A stretch of DNA of 64,000 nucleotides from Glaciihabitans sp. (GCA_025464095.1 JAODMF010000025.1:1-64000), one strand, 5' to 3'. Positions 18,568 to 27,042 are shown, numbered from the stretch's first letter. Notes: generated by a model not told the origin, from the letters alone. Numbers and translations are program-made.

Positions 18568-19270
18568 AACTTTCCGCCAGGCATTTGCCGGTACCGCTTC
18601 CGCCCAGAAGACCTCCCGGGGGGCACCCGCCTACTCCCGATTCGTCAACCGGCGTGCTGGCCGCGTGCTGGTCGCCGCCGCCCAGGTGGTGCGGCTGTCG
18701 CCCAACCAGCTCACCCTCATCAGCGCTGCGCTCACACTCGGTGGCGTGCTTGCGATCGCGCTCATGCCTCCGAGTGTGCTCGCGGCTGTGGCGATTGTGC
18801 TGCTTCTGCTTCTCGGCTACGCCTTCGACTCGGCGGACGGCCAGCTGGCACGACTTCGCGGTGGCGGCACGCTTGCCGGGGAATGGCTGGATCACGTCGT
18901 GGACGCGGTGAAGGTGGTCCTCCTCCACCTCGCGGTATTCGTGCACCTCGTCTTGTTCTCGACAGTGCCGTGGATCATCCTCGCTGTCCCGCTGGCCTAT
19001 GGGGCGGTTGCGAGCATCCTGTTCTTCACGATGATCCTGACCGAGCAGTTGCGCCGGCGTGCCGGAATCGCTCCCGCTTCGTCGGCCTCCTCTTCGCCGC
19101 TGTACTCCATCGCCGTCATGCCGACCGACTACGGCGTGCTGTGCCTCGTCTTCGTGCTGCTGTGGTGGGATCCCGCCTTCCTCGCCGCATACACCGCTCT
19201 CCTTATCGCAAACGGCGCCTTCCTCGTGTTAGCGCTCGTGAAGTGGTTTGGAGAACTCAAGAAAGTGTGA
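18560..19270 (+). CDS. CDP-alcohol phosphatidyltransferase of the exopolysaccharide operon
   Basis: This 236-residue membrane protein has the complete motif DG-x2-AR-x8-G-x3-D-x3-D, running from SADGQLARLR to EWLDHVVD around residues 92-116. Six or so hydrophobic segments are present. Unlike the PgsA-type gene at 6699 it sits between a glycosyltransferase and a chain-length gene. Its acceptor may therefore be a polysaccharide precursor or a special lipid rather than a bulk phospholipid. It overlaps the upstream gene by 8 bp. The TagD-like cytidylyltransferase at the operon end could supply a CDP-linked alcohol such as CDP-glycerol. Confidence 0.87.
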   Translation: MPETFRQAFAGTASAQKTSRGAPAYSRFVNRRAGRVLVAAAQVVRLSPNQLTLISAALTLGGVLAIALMPPSVLAAVAIVLLLLLGYAFDSADGQLARLRGGGTLAGEWLDHVVDAVKVVLLHLAVFVHLVLFSTVPWIILAVPLAYGAVASILFFTMILTEQLRRRAGIAPASSASSSPLYSIAVMPTDYGVLCLVFVLLWWDPAFLAAYTALLIANGAFLVLALVKWFGELKKV

Positions 19271-19313
19271 CGAGCGCCGCTCGTCCATCCGATCCCGCTC
19301 GGAGGACAGAAAA

Positions 19314-20612
19314 ATGGATATTGCCGATTACCTGCAGGTATTCCGCAGGTACTGGAAAACCGTGACGATAACAACCGTGGCAGCGGCGCTCATCGCGCTC
19401 GCCGTCGGCAGCGTGCTGCCATCCCAGTACCGCGCAACGGCGCTGCTCTATGTCTCCGCTCAGTCCAAGACCGCAACCCTGTTCGAGCTCTCCCAGGTGA
19501 GTCTCCAGCGGGCGGCGTCCTATCCGGAGCTCGCGAGCAGCCCCGCCGTGCTCGAACCGGTGCGGGAGATCCTCGGACTGCCGCTCACTCTCGACCAGCT
19601 GGCCGCCAAGGTGAAGGTGTCGAACCCGACAGGGACCCTTTTTGTCGCGGTGGATGCAACCGACAGCGACCCGAAGCTGGCCGCCGCCATCGCCAATGAG
19701 GTCGCGCGTTCCCTCACCGTAGAGGCCCGCTCTCTCGAGTCGGCGGCGGGCTCGCAGGGCACCGTCAGCCTGACCACGGCGACAAATGCCGTGGCCCCCG
19801 GCAACCCCGACGCCCCGGTCAAGGCGCTCGCGCTCGGGCTCGGCATTCTCATCGGGCTGTTCGTCGGCGGAGTTATCGCGATCCTGCTGGATCGACGCCG
19901 AACGCAGACGCCGACGCCGGCAGCCATCGAGACGATCAGCGGCGTGCCCGTTCTTGGCAGCATAGAACCGAGCCGGCGATGGGCCAGCCGCGGCAACGCG
20001 CCGGTTCAGGCGCAGCGAGAAGTCGTTCTCGGCCTGCTGCAGGAGACGAACGGGGAAATTCCGGGCGTCTTGCTCGTCGTTCCCGTTCCCGATACCGCGG
20101 CGGTTCGCCGCGGCATCCACGATCTTGCCGCCGGTCTCACCGGTGCCGGGCGCCGGGTCGTGCTGCTGCAGGGCGGCGCTGGCCGAAAGGATCGTCCGGG
20201 CATCTCCGAGTTGCTCGCGGGCACGGCAGACGCGACCGGCCTCGTGCCCGCCGACGCCGGTCTGCACGTGGTCGGCGCGGGAGATCCGGATGCAGCGCCC
20301 GCGCGAAAGGGGCTCGTCACGCGCACCGGAACCGTGCTGCGACAACTGCGCAAGCTCACCGATGTGACGGTCATCGTCGCCACCGAAACCTCACGACCGG
20401 TGGACACCTCGCTCGCCGCCCGTGGAGTGGATGCGGTGCTGCTCTTTGTCGATGCGAGGCCGGGTGTTGCCGACCAGGTACGACAGGCCGCCGCTGAGCT
20501 GGCCGTGCACCAGATCGTGCCGGTCGGAGTGGTTCTGGTAGGACAGGCCACCGCTCGGCCAGCCAGGCAGCAGGTCGAACCGGTCGGAGTGGTTCTGGAG
20601 GGGACGACGTGA
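19314..20612 (+). CDS. Chain-length (Wzz-type) protein fused to a degenerate tyrosine-kinase-like domain
   Basis: This 432-residue protein has an N-terminal Wzz domain. Its first membrane helix is at about 18-38, followed by an external region to about 175 and a second membrane helix at 180-202. The cytoplasmic part (about 225-425) follows the outline of a bacterial tyrosine kinase, with DLAAGLTGAGRRVVLLQGG, a GISELLAG segment and VDAVLLFVDARPG. The Walker A loop is replaced by PDTAAVRRG, the Walker A' aspartates are missing, and there is no C-terminal tyrosine cluster. It should set polymer length without kinase activity. The ATG at 19314 has GGAGG at 19301. The C-terminus holds a 20-residue tandem duplication. 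Confidence 0.85.
   Translation: MDIADYLQVFRRYWKTVTITTVAAALIALAVGSVLPSQYRATALLYVSAQSKTATLFELSQVSLQRAASYPELASSPAVLEPVREILGLPLTLDQLAAKVKVSNPTGTLFVAVDATDSDPKLAAAIANEVARSLTVEARSLESAAGSQGTVSLTTATNAVAPGNPDAPVKALALGLGILIGLFVGGVIAILLDRRRTQTPTPAAIETISGVPVLGSIEPSRRWASRGNAPVQAQREVVLGLLQETNGEIPGVLLVVPVPDTAAVRRGIHDLAAGLTGAGRRVVLLQGGAGRKDRPGISELLAGTADATGLVPADAGLHVVGAGDPDAAPARKGLVTRTGTVLRQLRKLTDVTVIVATETSRPVDTSLAARGVDAVLLFVDARPGVADQVRQAAAELAVHQIVPVGVVLVGQATARPARQQVEPVGVVLEGTT
20478..20597 (+). repeat. 60-bp in-frame tandem duplication
   Basis: Copies at 20478-20537 and 20538-20597 share GTASGACAGG at their start and an identical 18-base end, CCGGTCGGAGTGGTTCTG, with divergence in the middle. Each encodes a 20-residue unit ending PVGVVL at the C-terminus of the Wzz-like protein. 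Confidence 0.8.
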
Positions 20613-21835
20613 CACTAGCCCCCGCCGCTCCGATCGACCGGCACTCGCCTGCTATCGGCACGGCATTCCTGATCTGGCTGCTCTTGCTCGCCAGTGTCGT
20701 CCCGTGGCGCCAGGGCGTGCTCTACCGCGGTGGCATCGACCCGGTCGTGGCCGCGAAGGCGGTGCTCGGCGTGCTGGCCCTGCTTCTCGCGGCAACCCGG
20801 CGGCGCGATGCGCCCCGACCCGTCGGCGCCCGCTCCACGGCGGTGGTGAGCACGATCCTGGCGATCGGAATCATCGGTGCTATCGCGGCGGGCTCGGTGT
20901 CCGCCGACGTTGTACTCACCGTGCGGTTGTTCCTGACCCTCGCCACCATCCTGTTCGTCATCCGTACCTGGCCGGCGGCGGCAGTACTCAATTCGCTCAT
21001 GGCCGCCGTTGCCACGATCGCCGCAATCGCCGCGGTGTCCGGGCTTCCTGGGGCCGCGGGTGGCGGGCGGTTGGGAGGCATTACGCCGCCGCTCAATCCG
21101 AATGAGATCGCCCTGCTGGCTGGCCTGCCCTTCGTCGCCCTGCTTCACCGGCTGGTGTCCGGCCCCGGCTCCCGCGGTGCTGCGTTCATTGCCGCGGCCA
21201 TTCTCGGCGGGATTGTCGTGGCCACCGGCTCACGGACCGCGCTTGTCGGCATCATCGTGGCCGCCCTTGTGATCCTCGCGACGCGCCGAACGGTGCGGCG
21301 CTCCTCGGCGATCGTCCTGCTCGCACTCGTGCCCGTTCTCTATGCGGTTCTCACGTTCACCGACCTGGCGTCACAGGTGATCTCCCGCGGGGAAGCGGTC
21401 GGCAGGATCGCGACCCTGAATTCGCGAACCATCGCCTGGGATGCCGTGCTCTCCACTCCCCCCGGCGAATGGTCGCGATGGTGGGGCACCGGCCTCGCAA
21501 CGACTCAGGTGCGGGTGAGCGGACAGTACTGGGACTACCAGGTTCTCGACAGCAGCTGGATCTCGGTGCTGGCGCAGTTCGGGGTTCTCGGCGTCGTGTT
21601 GCTCGCCCTGTGGGCCGTCTCCACGACGGTCGCGGCGGCGCATTCCCAATTGCGGTCGGGGGTCGCGCTTCCGCTCGTCGTATTCATCCTGGTTCGCAGC
21701 ACCGTCGAGAGCGGGCTGGTGGACTCGAGCACCACCTTCGTGGTTTTCTTCACGCTCGCTGTGCTCGTCGAACCGGCAACCCAGCGATCCAGGGCGCTGC
21801 GCGTGCAGCCTGAGTTCGAGAGTGTGCCTGCATGA
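20609..21835 (+). CDS. O-antigen ligase/polymerase family protein (Wzy-like)
   Basis: This 408-residue protein has about 11 hydrophobic helices and a larger extracytoplasmic loop near 265-315 with RIATLNSRTIAWDAVL and WWGTGLATTQV. This is the Wzy_C/O-antigen-ligase pattern, where the loop's arginine and following residues are functional. It would polymerise repeat units on the outer face of the membrane. The start codon is a GTG overlapping the upstream stop (GTGA), and the stop overlaps the next gene (ATGA). Sequence alone does not tell polymerase from ligase; the operon context favours polymerase. Confidence 0.87.
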   Translation: MTLAPAAPIDRHSPAIGTAFLIWLLLLASVVPWRQGVLYRGGIDPVVAAKAVLGVLALLLAATRRRDAPRPVGARSTAVVSTILAIGIIGAIAAGSVSADVVLTVRLFLTLATILFVIRTWPAAAVLNSLMAAVATIAAIAAVSGLPGAAGGGRLGGITPPLNPNEIALLAGLPFVALLHRLVSGPGSRGAAFIAAAILGGIVVATGSRTALVGIIVAALVILATRRTVRRSSAIVLLALVPVLYAVLTFTDLASQVISRGEAVGRIATLNSRTIAWDAVLSTPPGEWSRWWGTGLATTQVRVSGQYWDYQVLDSSWISVLAQFGVLGVVLLALWAVSTTVAAAHSQLRSGVALPLVVFILVRSTVESGLVDSSTTFVVFFTLAVLVEPATQRSRALRVQPEFESVPA

Positions 21836-22254
21836 GCCAGAGAAAAATCGGATACGCCCGCGGTGCTTTCGACCTCTTCCATGTTGGTCACGTCAACCTG
21901 CTTCGCCGGGCACGTGCTGCCTGCGACTACCTCGTCGTCGGTGTCGTGCCCGACGAGACACTCACAGCGAGGAAAGGCATGCGACCCGTGGTTCCGCTCG
22001 GCGAACGGGTGGACATCGTCCGTTCCATGAGGTTCGTCGACGAGGTCGTGGTCGATGCCTCGGACGATGTGATGGAGACCTGGCGCCAGGTCGGATTCAC
22101 CCACTTCTTCAAGGGCGATGACTGGCGCGGCACCGAGAAGGGCCAGGCATTGGAGGCCACGCTGTCGCAGGTCGGCGTCGAGGTGGTCTACTTTCCCTAC
22201 ACGACGACCACCTCGAGCACCGGATTACGCCGCGCGCTCGACATGCTCGGCTGA
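21832..22254 (+). CDS. TagD-like glycerol-3-phosphate cytidylyltransferase
   Basis: This 140-residue cytidylyltransferase has the nucleotide-binding HxGH motif in GAFDLFHVGHVNLLRRA (residues 10-26) and a C-terminal TTSSTGLRRAL in the place of the usual RTEGISTT-type loop. In the TagD family it couples CTP and glycerol-3-phosphate to make CDP-glycerol. It is the last gene of the operon and overlaps the polymerase stop. With the CDP-alcohol transferase at 18560 it suggests an alcohol-phosphate decoration or lipid linker on the polymer. Substrate choice among related alcohol phosphates is not certain. Confidence 0.85.
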   Translation: MSQRKIGYARGAFDLFHVGHVNLLRRARAACDYLVVGVVPDETLTARKGMRPVVPLGERVDIVRSMRFVDEVVVDASDDVMETWRQVGFTHFFKGDDWRGTEKGQALEATLSQVGVEVVYFPYTTTTSSTGLRRALDMLG

Positions 22255-22273
22255 GGCGCGGCGGCGTGTCTCA

Positions 22274-22300
22274 GTGCGCGTGTTTCGGTGCGCGTGTCTC
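22274..22300. repeat. Two copies of GTGCGCGTGTYTC
   Basis: Copies at 22274-22286 and 22288-22300 lie in the 81-bp gap after the exopolysaccharide operon. They are probably a local slippage product and no function is evident. Confidence 0.45.
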
Positions 22301-22323
22301 GCCACGCTCATGCAGCCGCGGAG

Positions 22324-22329
22324 TAGCGT
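22324..22329 (+). promoter_or_regulatory. Candidate leaderless -10 box for the repeat protein gene
   Basis: TAGCGT ends 6 bases before the ATG at 22336 and no ribosome-binding site is present, so the gene probably has a leaderless transcript. Confidence 0.35.
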
Positions 22330-22335
22330 GAATAC

Positions 22336-22779
22336 ATGTCGTGCATTCGCTTCAACACCCCCGCCCAGCGGCAGGCGATGCGTGATCACGCGCCGACCAT
22401 GCTCACCGCCGAGCAGGCTGCTGCGCTGCATCCCGCTCCCCCGGTGACGGACAGCAAGATCTCCCGCCTCCGGCTCCTCGCGATCGACCCGAACCCGAAG
22501 ATCCGCGAGAGCGTCGCCAGCAACTACCACACCCCACAAGACGTGCAGGCGAAACTGGCGGCCGACCCGGACGAGGGCGTGCGCGGCTGCGTCGCGCGCA
22601 ACGAGTACACGTCGTGCGACATCTTGCGTTCGATGGCCGATGACCCGTCGGAAATGGTTCGTGGCTGGCTCGCCGTCAACTACTTCGTGCCCGCGGATGT
22701 CATGGACCGACTCGCACAGGACGAAAGTGAAACCGTGCGCAGCCTGGTTCGGTGGAAGTCGGATCTCGTTTCCCCGTGA
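22336..22779 (+). CDS. Leucine-rich-variant/HEAT-like repeat protein
   Basis: This 147-residue cytoplasmic protein has an N-terminal part with one cysteine and then three or four helical repeats of about 24 residues (LLAIDPNPKIRESVASNYHT, LAADPDEGVRGCVARNEYT, MADDPSEMVRGWLAVNYFV, LAQDESETVRSLV). The repeats match LRV/HEAT-type solenoids used for protein contacts. Its stop overlaps the GTG start of the S4-domain gene, so the two are cotranslated. Function is unknown. Confidence 0.78.
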   Translation: MSCIRFNTPAQRQAMRDHAPTMLTAEQAAALHPAPPVTDSKISRLRLLAIDPNPKIRESVASNYHTPQDVQAKLAADPDEGVRGCVARNEYTSCDILRSMADDPSEMVRGWLAVNYFVPADVMDRLAQDESETVRSLVRWKSDLVSP

Positions 22780-23183
22780 GCTCGCAAGCAGGCTCATCAC
22801 CACCCGCGCCCAGCACCCGCGTCGATAGCTGGATCTGGGCGGTGCGCCTGATCAAATCCCGCTCGCTCGCCACGGCCGCCTGCCGCGCCGGCCACGTGCG
22901 GGTCAATGGCGAGAAGGTCAAGGCGGCGCAAGCGGTTCGAGTCGGCGACGAAGTTCGCGTTCGCGAAGCGGGATTCGACAAGATCGTCGTGGTCGGAGCC
23001 ATCCTCTCGAAGCGCGTGAGTGCGCCGGTCGCCGCAGCGAGCTACACCGACCTCACGCCCCCACCCCCACCGCGTGAAGAACTGGCGCTCGCCCCGATGC
23101 GCGACCGTGGCGCGGGGAGGCCAACCAAGCGCGAGCGACGCGACCTCGAGAAGCTACGGGGTCGCGACTCGGTCGACGAATAG
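22776..23183 (+). CDS. S4-domain RNA-binding protein (Hsp15-like)
   Basis: This 135-residue protein has an S4 domain at about 12-75: RVDSWIWAVRLIKSRSLA, GHVRVNGEKVKAAQAVRVGD. A basic C-terminal tail follows with GRPTKRERRDLEKLRG. The Hsp15/HslR family binds stalled 50S subunits carrying nascent peptidyl-tRNA. The GTG start at 22776 forms a GTGA overlap with the upstream repeat protein and removes eight unlikely residues of a longer open frame. It is convergent with the exporter gene 30 bp away. Confidence 0.88.
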   Translation: MSSQAGSSPPAPSTRVDSWIWAVRLIKSRSLATAACRAGHVRVNGEKVKAAQAVRVGDEVRVREAGFDKIVVVGAILSKRVSAPVAAASYTDLTPPPPPREELALAPMRDRGAGRPTKRERRDLEKLRGRDSVDE

Positions 23184-23212
23184 GGCGGCTAGGGACATCT
23201 CCGCCGCGCGGA

Positions 23213-24634
23213 CTACTCCCCGACGGTATTCACAAGTGGAACCGGCATCGATCGATCCTGCGTGAGGAACAGCGAGAGCAGCCCGGACACCACGGCGATC
23301 GCGATGAGGATCCCGCCGACGAGGTGGAAGGAACTGATCGTGGCGGCGAGGGTCGCACCGCCGGCGACGATGGATCCGAGGATGCTGACCCCGATCGATC
23401 CGCCCAGCCGCTGGGTGATGTTGAAGAGCGTGTTGCCGTCCGCCAGCTGCTCTTCCGGCAGCGGCGCGAGCATCGCGACAAGCAGCGGGGTGGTGACGAA
23501 ACCGATCGCGATTGCCCTTCCGGACAGGATGAGCGCGATCGCCCACAGTGGCGTGTCTTGTTCGAGGAAGAGCAGGAAGACGCTCGAGAGTGCGAGGATC
23601 GCGAACCCGCTCACGACGAGTACCTTCAGCGGCACCCGACCGGTCAGCTTTTGGCCCACAAAGGTACCGATGCCCATCACGATTCCCTGGGGCAGCAGCG
23701 CGAGGCCGGTTTCCACGGCGCTGTGGCCCTGGACGGCCTGCGTGAACACCGGAAGCAGGAACACGGTGCCGAAGGCGACGATGGAGCAGAGCACCTGCAG
23801 CAGGAGGGCGAGCGCGGAGTTCTTGTGGCGGATCATCCCGACATCCACGGCCGGATGCTCGCGCCGCAGTGCCCAGAACGTGTAGGCGACGAGCAGCAGG
23901 AGTCCCCCACCCAGTGGCGCCCACGAGATGGGATTGTCCCAGCCCTCGTTCGTGCCCTGCGTTGCGCCAAACAGCGCGGCGGTCAGGCCCAGCGCGAGCA
24001 GTACGAAGCCGACGGGATCGAAGCGCGTCTGCGGGTTGGCCGCCGCACCAATCGCCTTGGGAACGCGCAACAGGAGCAACAGCCCGACGATGCCGACCGG
24101 CACGTTGACGAGAAAAATCCACCGCCAGCCGCCCGCTCCAATCAGCAGTCCACCCAGCGTCGGGCCGAGCGCAGGGGCCAGGAAAAGGATGAGTGCCGCC
24201 GAGACGGGAATCTTGCCGCCGCCGATTCCGTCTTTGCCCAACAGGATGCTCAGCGCCAGCGGCACGAGCGGCGCGCCCACCAGGCCCTGCACTGCGCGGA
24301 AGGCGATGAGCCATTCGATGTTCGGAGCGAACGCGCAGGCGGCCGACACCACGACAAACAGGATCATGCTCACCGTGTACACCCGCAGGGTGCCGAACCG
24401 TTTGGCCAGGTACGAGGTTGCGGCCAGGGCCACGCCCAGGGCGAGCAGGTACCCGCTGACCACCCACTGCACCTCGTCGAGTTGCGCCTTCAGCTCCGTC
24501 GCGATGTCGGGAACGGCGACGTTCACGATGCTCGAGTCGATCATGCTGAGCAGCGGTCCGATGAGGAGCCCGTAGCGGGCTACTGCCCCGATCGGCGTGC
24601 GCGGCGCTCCGGCACCCGGTGATCCTGTCGACAT
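23213..24634 (-). CDS. MFS drug exporter, DHA2 (EmrB/QacA) family
   Basis: This 473-residue protein has about 14 hydrophobic helices. The first carries the DHA2 signature LLSMIDSSIVNVAVPDIATE, and WVVSGYLLALGVALA follows in helix 2. This family exports drugs or other amphipathic compounds in exchange for protons. The ATG at 24634 has GGAGG just upstream; the open frame extends 32 codons further but with no better start. No regulator is adjacent, and the substrate cannot be predicted. Confidence 0.92.
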   Translation of the reverse strand: MSTGSPGAGAPRTPIGAVARYGLLIGPLLSMIDSSIVNVAVPDIATELKAQLDEVQWVVSGYLLALGVALAATSYLAKRFGTLRVYTVSMILFVVVSAACAFAPNIEWLIAFRAVQGLVGAPLVPLALSILLGKDGIGGGKIPVSAALILFLAPALGPTLGGLLIGAGGWRWIFLVNVPVGIVGLLLLLRVPKAIGAAANPQTRFDPVGFVLLALGLTAALFGATQGTNEGWDNPISWAPLGGGLLLLVAYTFWALRREHPAVDVGMIRHKNSALALLLQVLCSIVAFGTVFLLPVFTQAVQGHSAVETGLALLPQGIVMGIGTFVGQKLTGRVPLKVLVVSGFAILALSSVFLLFLEQDTPLWAIALILSGRAIAIGFVTTPLLVAMLAPLPEEQLADGNTLFNITQRLGGSIGVSILGSIVAGGATLAATISSFHLVGGILIAIAVVSGLLSLFLTQDRSMPVPLVNTVGE

Positions 24635-24799
24635 GGTCCTCCGCTTCCGGTCAATCCTCGCATCGCGGGGGAAGCTCACCTTACGGCCCCGTGGCACGCG
24701 AACTGCCCCAGAAATGCCGCGACGACTCATTTCGGAGAGGTCCGATGCCGGTACGCTCGAGGGTACGAGTCGTCCGGCTCCCGAGGAGGATCCAGAGCA

Positions 24800-24910
24800 A
24801 TGGCAGACAAGTCACCGAAGAAGTCCAGCGCGAAAACCGCGGCCAGCAAGTCTCTCAAGGAGAAGCGCGCCGACAAGCACGCGAAGGCTGCTGACAAGCG
24901 CAAGGACTAA
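24800..24910 (+). CDS. Lysine-rich 36-residue protein
   Basis: This ORF has an excellent ribosome-binding site (AGGAGG at 24784-24789, 10 bases before the ATG). It encodes 36 residues of which about one third are Lys, with short Ala/Ser/Asp spacing (MADKSPKKSSAKTAASKSL at the start, ending in KRKD). It lacks hydrophobic segments and resembles the tails of histone-like or ribosome-associated proteins. A hairpin with a T-rich run follows the stop (24936-24975). Function is unknown; nucleic-acid binding is inferred from charge only. Confidence 0.7.
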   Translation: MADKSPKKSSAKTAASKSLKEKRADKHAKAADKRKD

Positions 24911-24935
24911 GTATTTCGTCGCAAGCACCGCGATC

Positions 24936-24975
24936 GAGGGCGAGGGCTATCTGCCTTCGCCCTCCTTCTTTTCCT
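24936..24975 (+). terminator. Intrinsic terminator after the lysine-rich protein gene
   Basis: A stem of GAGGGCGAGG (24936-24945) pairs with CCTTCGCCCTC (24954-24964), with one mismatch, and is followed on the plus strand by a T-rich run, CTTCTTTTCCTC. The right half lies inside the 3' end of the convergent gene. Confidence 0.6.
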
Positions 24976-25267
24976 CATCGTTGCGCTCAAGGCTCCTGAG
25001 GATGTCGTCCTCGGGCACGGGTGCGAAGTGGTCCCAGACAAAGAACAGGATGCCAAGCGCGAGCATCGCCAGACCCGCCCACAGGTTGATGGCGATTCCG
25101 CCGGTTTGCCGGGAATCGGACGCCGCGTTCAGGATGCCGATGACGGTGACCACCAGCCCGTACAGCACGAACAGCCCGCCCAGGATGCGACGCAGGTCGA
25201 AGCGGCGAGTCGACGTTACCCTCGCCCGTTCCTCGGCGGTCAGGCTGTCGTCGTTAGTCTTGCTCAT
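24947..25267 (-). CDS. Small membrane protein linked to the SSS transporter
   Basis: This 106-residue protein has a charged N-terminus, two hydrophobic helices (about 30-48 and 63-83) and an acidic/lysine tail rich in Glu. It lies 41 bp downstream of the sodium:solute symporter gene on the same strand and has an AAAGGAC ribosome-binding site, so it is probably cotranscribed. Small membrane partners do accompany some SSS transporters, but I do not recognise this family. Confidence 0.7.
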   Translation of the reverse strand: MSKTNDDSLTAEERARVTSTRRFDLRRILGGLFVLYGLVVTVIGILNAASDSRQTGGIAINLWAGLAMLALGILFFVWDHFAPVPEDDILRSLERNDEEKKEGEGR

Positions 25268-25308
25268 TGGTTGTCCTTTGTCTTCTCAGAGAAACCCGGC
25301 GGCCGCGA

Positions 25309-26994
25309 TCAAATGAACGGCAGGTAGAGGGCCACGCACAGTACAAGAGCTGCCGTGCCGAGCAGTGCCGGTGAGCGGTACCACTTGGTGTCGCCGGCCA
25401 CGACGTCTTTGGTGAGATCCACCTTTCCGACGCCGTACACGAGGCCGGTCAGTTCGCTCACTGGCTTCGGCGTGGTGAACATGCTGATCGCGACCCCGAT
25501 CACCACGACCGTCGCGAACGAGATGATTGCTCCGTAGAGAGTTTCCGCGGTCGCGGTCTGGAAGAGCTTGTTGTTGTTGAGGTAGGCGATGTAGACGATG
25601 GTGGGTGCGAGGATTCCCGCGAGGTACGAGACGAATGCCGCAACCGGGGTCATCCTCTTCCAGACCAGGCCCAGGATGAACACCCCGAACAGTGGCGCGT
25701 TGAAGAACGAGAACAGGGTCTGCAGGTAGGTCATGATGTTGGCCGCCTGAGCCGCAATGAAAGCGGTCAGGATGCCGATGAGCACTCCAGCGACTGTCAC
25801 CCAGCGGCCGGTCTTCAGGTAATACTCGTCCGGCCGGTCCTTCTTGATGTAGCGCTGCCAGATGTCGTAGCTGAACACGGTATTGAAGCTGGAAACGTTG
25901 GCGGCCATCCCCGCCATGAATGACGCGAGCAGTCCCGTGACGGCAATACCCAGAACGCCCGTCGGAAGGTACATCTGCATGAGCTTCGGGATGACGTCGT
26001 TGTAGGTGAGCTTGCCCGGCCCTGCCGTTGCGCTCAACTGGTTGCCGATCGTCGCGGCCGCGATGAGACCGGGAACCACGACGATGAACGGGATGAACAG
26101 CTTGGGGAACGCACCGATCAGCGGCGTGCGTCGCGCGGCTGACATGTTCTTGGCTGAGAACGCCCTCTGCACCTCCGTGAAGTTCGTCGTCCAGTAGCCG
26201 AAGCTGAGCACGAAACCGAGTCCGAACACGATGGCCAGCCAGTCCGCGCCGATCGGGTTCGTCACATTGCCGACGGCGGTGCCCTGCCAGGTGGACAGCA
26301 ATTTGGCGCCCTCGGTCTTCTGCAGCGCATCCACCAGCCCGCCCCAGCCGTGCACCCGGTTCAGCCCGACGATGGTCAGGGGCACGAGGCCCGCGACGAT
26401 GACGAAGAACTGCATCACCTCGTTGTAGATAGCACTCGAGAGGCCGCCCAGTGTGATGTAGACCAGAACGAAACCGCCGGAGACGACGATCGCGATCCAC
26501 TGCGGCCATCCCAGCATCGCCTCGATCACGATCGCCATCGCATAGAGGTTGATGCCGGCGATCAGCACGCTGGAGATCGCGAAGGCGATGGAGTTGGCGA
26601 TGTGGGATGGCTTGCCGAACCGACGAAGCATGAACTCGGGGACGCTGCGAACCTTCGAGCCGTAATAGAAGGGCATCAGCACGAGGCCGAGGAAGACCAT
26701 CGCCGGAACTGCCCCGATCAGGTAGTAGTGCAGCGTCGACATGCCAATCTGGGCACCGTTAGCGGCCATGCCCAGAATTTCGGTTGCACCGAGGTTGGCC
26801 GACACGAAGGCGAGACCGGTAATCCAGGCGGGCATTGAGCGACCGGATAGGAAGAAGTCCATGCTGGTCTTTACCCGGGTCCGCGCGACGAATCCGATGC
26901 CGATCACGACGGCGAAGTACACAACCAGCATCAGGTAGTCGACCCAGCTGAGGTTCAGGCGAATGCTGTTGTCGACGGCTGCGGCGAGGAACAT
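25309..26994 (-). CDS. Sodium:solute symporter (SSS/SGLT family)
   Basis: This 561-residue protein has about 14 hydrophobic helices. Helix 1 starts LSWVDYLMLVVYFAVVIGIG, and GRSMPAWITGLAFVSANLGA follows, a typical sodium-site region of SGLT-like carriers. The long hydrophilic loop and the C-terminal helix fit the sugar-transporting subgroup, so a sodium-coupled sugar or polyol carrier is likely. The ATG at 26994 has GGAG about 10 bases upstream. The upstream region has operator-like repeats. The substrate is not determined. Confidence 0.9.
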   Translation of the reverse strand: MFLAAAVDNSIRLNLSWVDYLMLVVYFAVVIGIGFVARTRVKTSMDFFLSGRSMPAWITGLAFVSANLGATEILGMAANGAQIGMSTLHYYLIGAVPAMVFLGLVLMPFYYGSKVRSVPEFMLRRFGKPSHIANSIAFAISSVLIAGINLYAMAIVIEAMLGWPQWIAIVVSGGFVLVYITLGGLSSAIYNEVMQFFVIVAGLVPLTIVGLNRVHGWGGLVDALQKTEGAKLLSTWQGTAVGNVTNPIGADWLAIVFGLGFVLSFGYWTTNFTEVQRAFSAKNMSAARRTPLIGAFPKLFIPFIVVVPGLIAAATIGNQLSATAGPGKLTYNDVIPKLMQMYLPTGVLGIAVTGLLASFMAGMAANVSSFNTVFSYDIWQRYIKKDRPDEYYLKTGRWVTVAGVLIGILTAFIAAQAANIMTYLQTLFSFFNAPLFGVFILGLVWKRMTPVAAFVSYLAGILAPTIVYIAYLNNNKLFQTATAETLYGAIISFATVVVIGVAISMFTTPKPVSELTGLVYGVGKVDLTKDVVAGDTKWYRSPALLGTAALVLCVALYLPFI

Positions 26995-27042
26995 CGTTTC
27001 AACTCCAACCCTTGTCCGGGCGGGTGGAGCTCCCCTGGACGC

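Noticed and set aside
23324-24622. 432-codon plus-strand frame over the exporter gene
   Set aside because: Gln/Arg/Asp-rich shadow of membrane-protein codons, with no recognisable domain.
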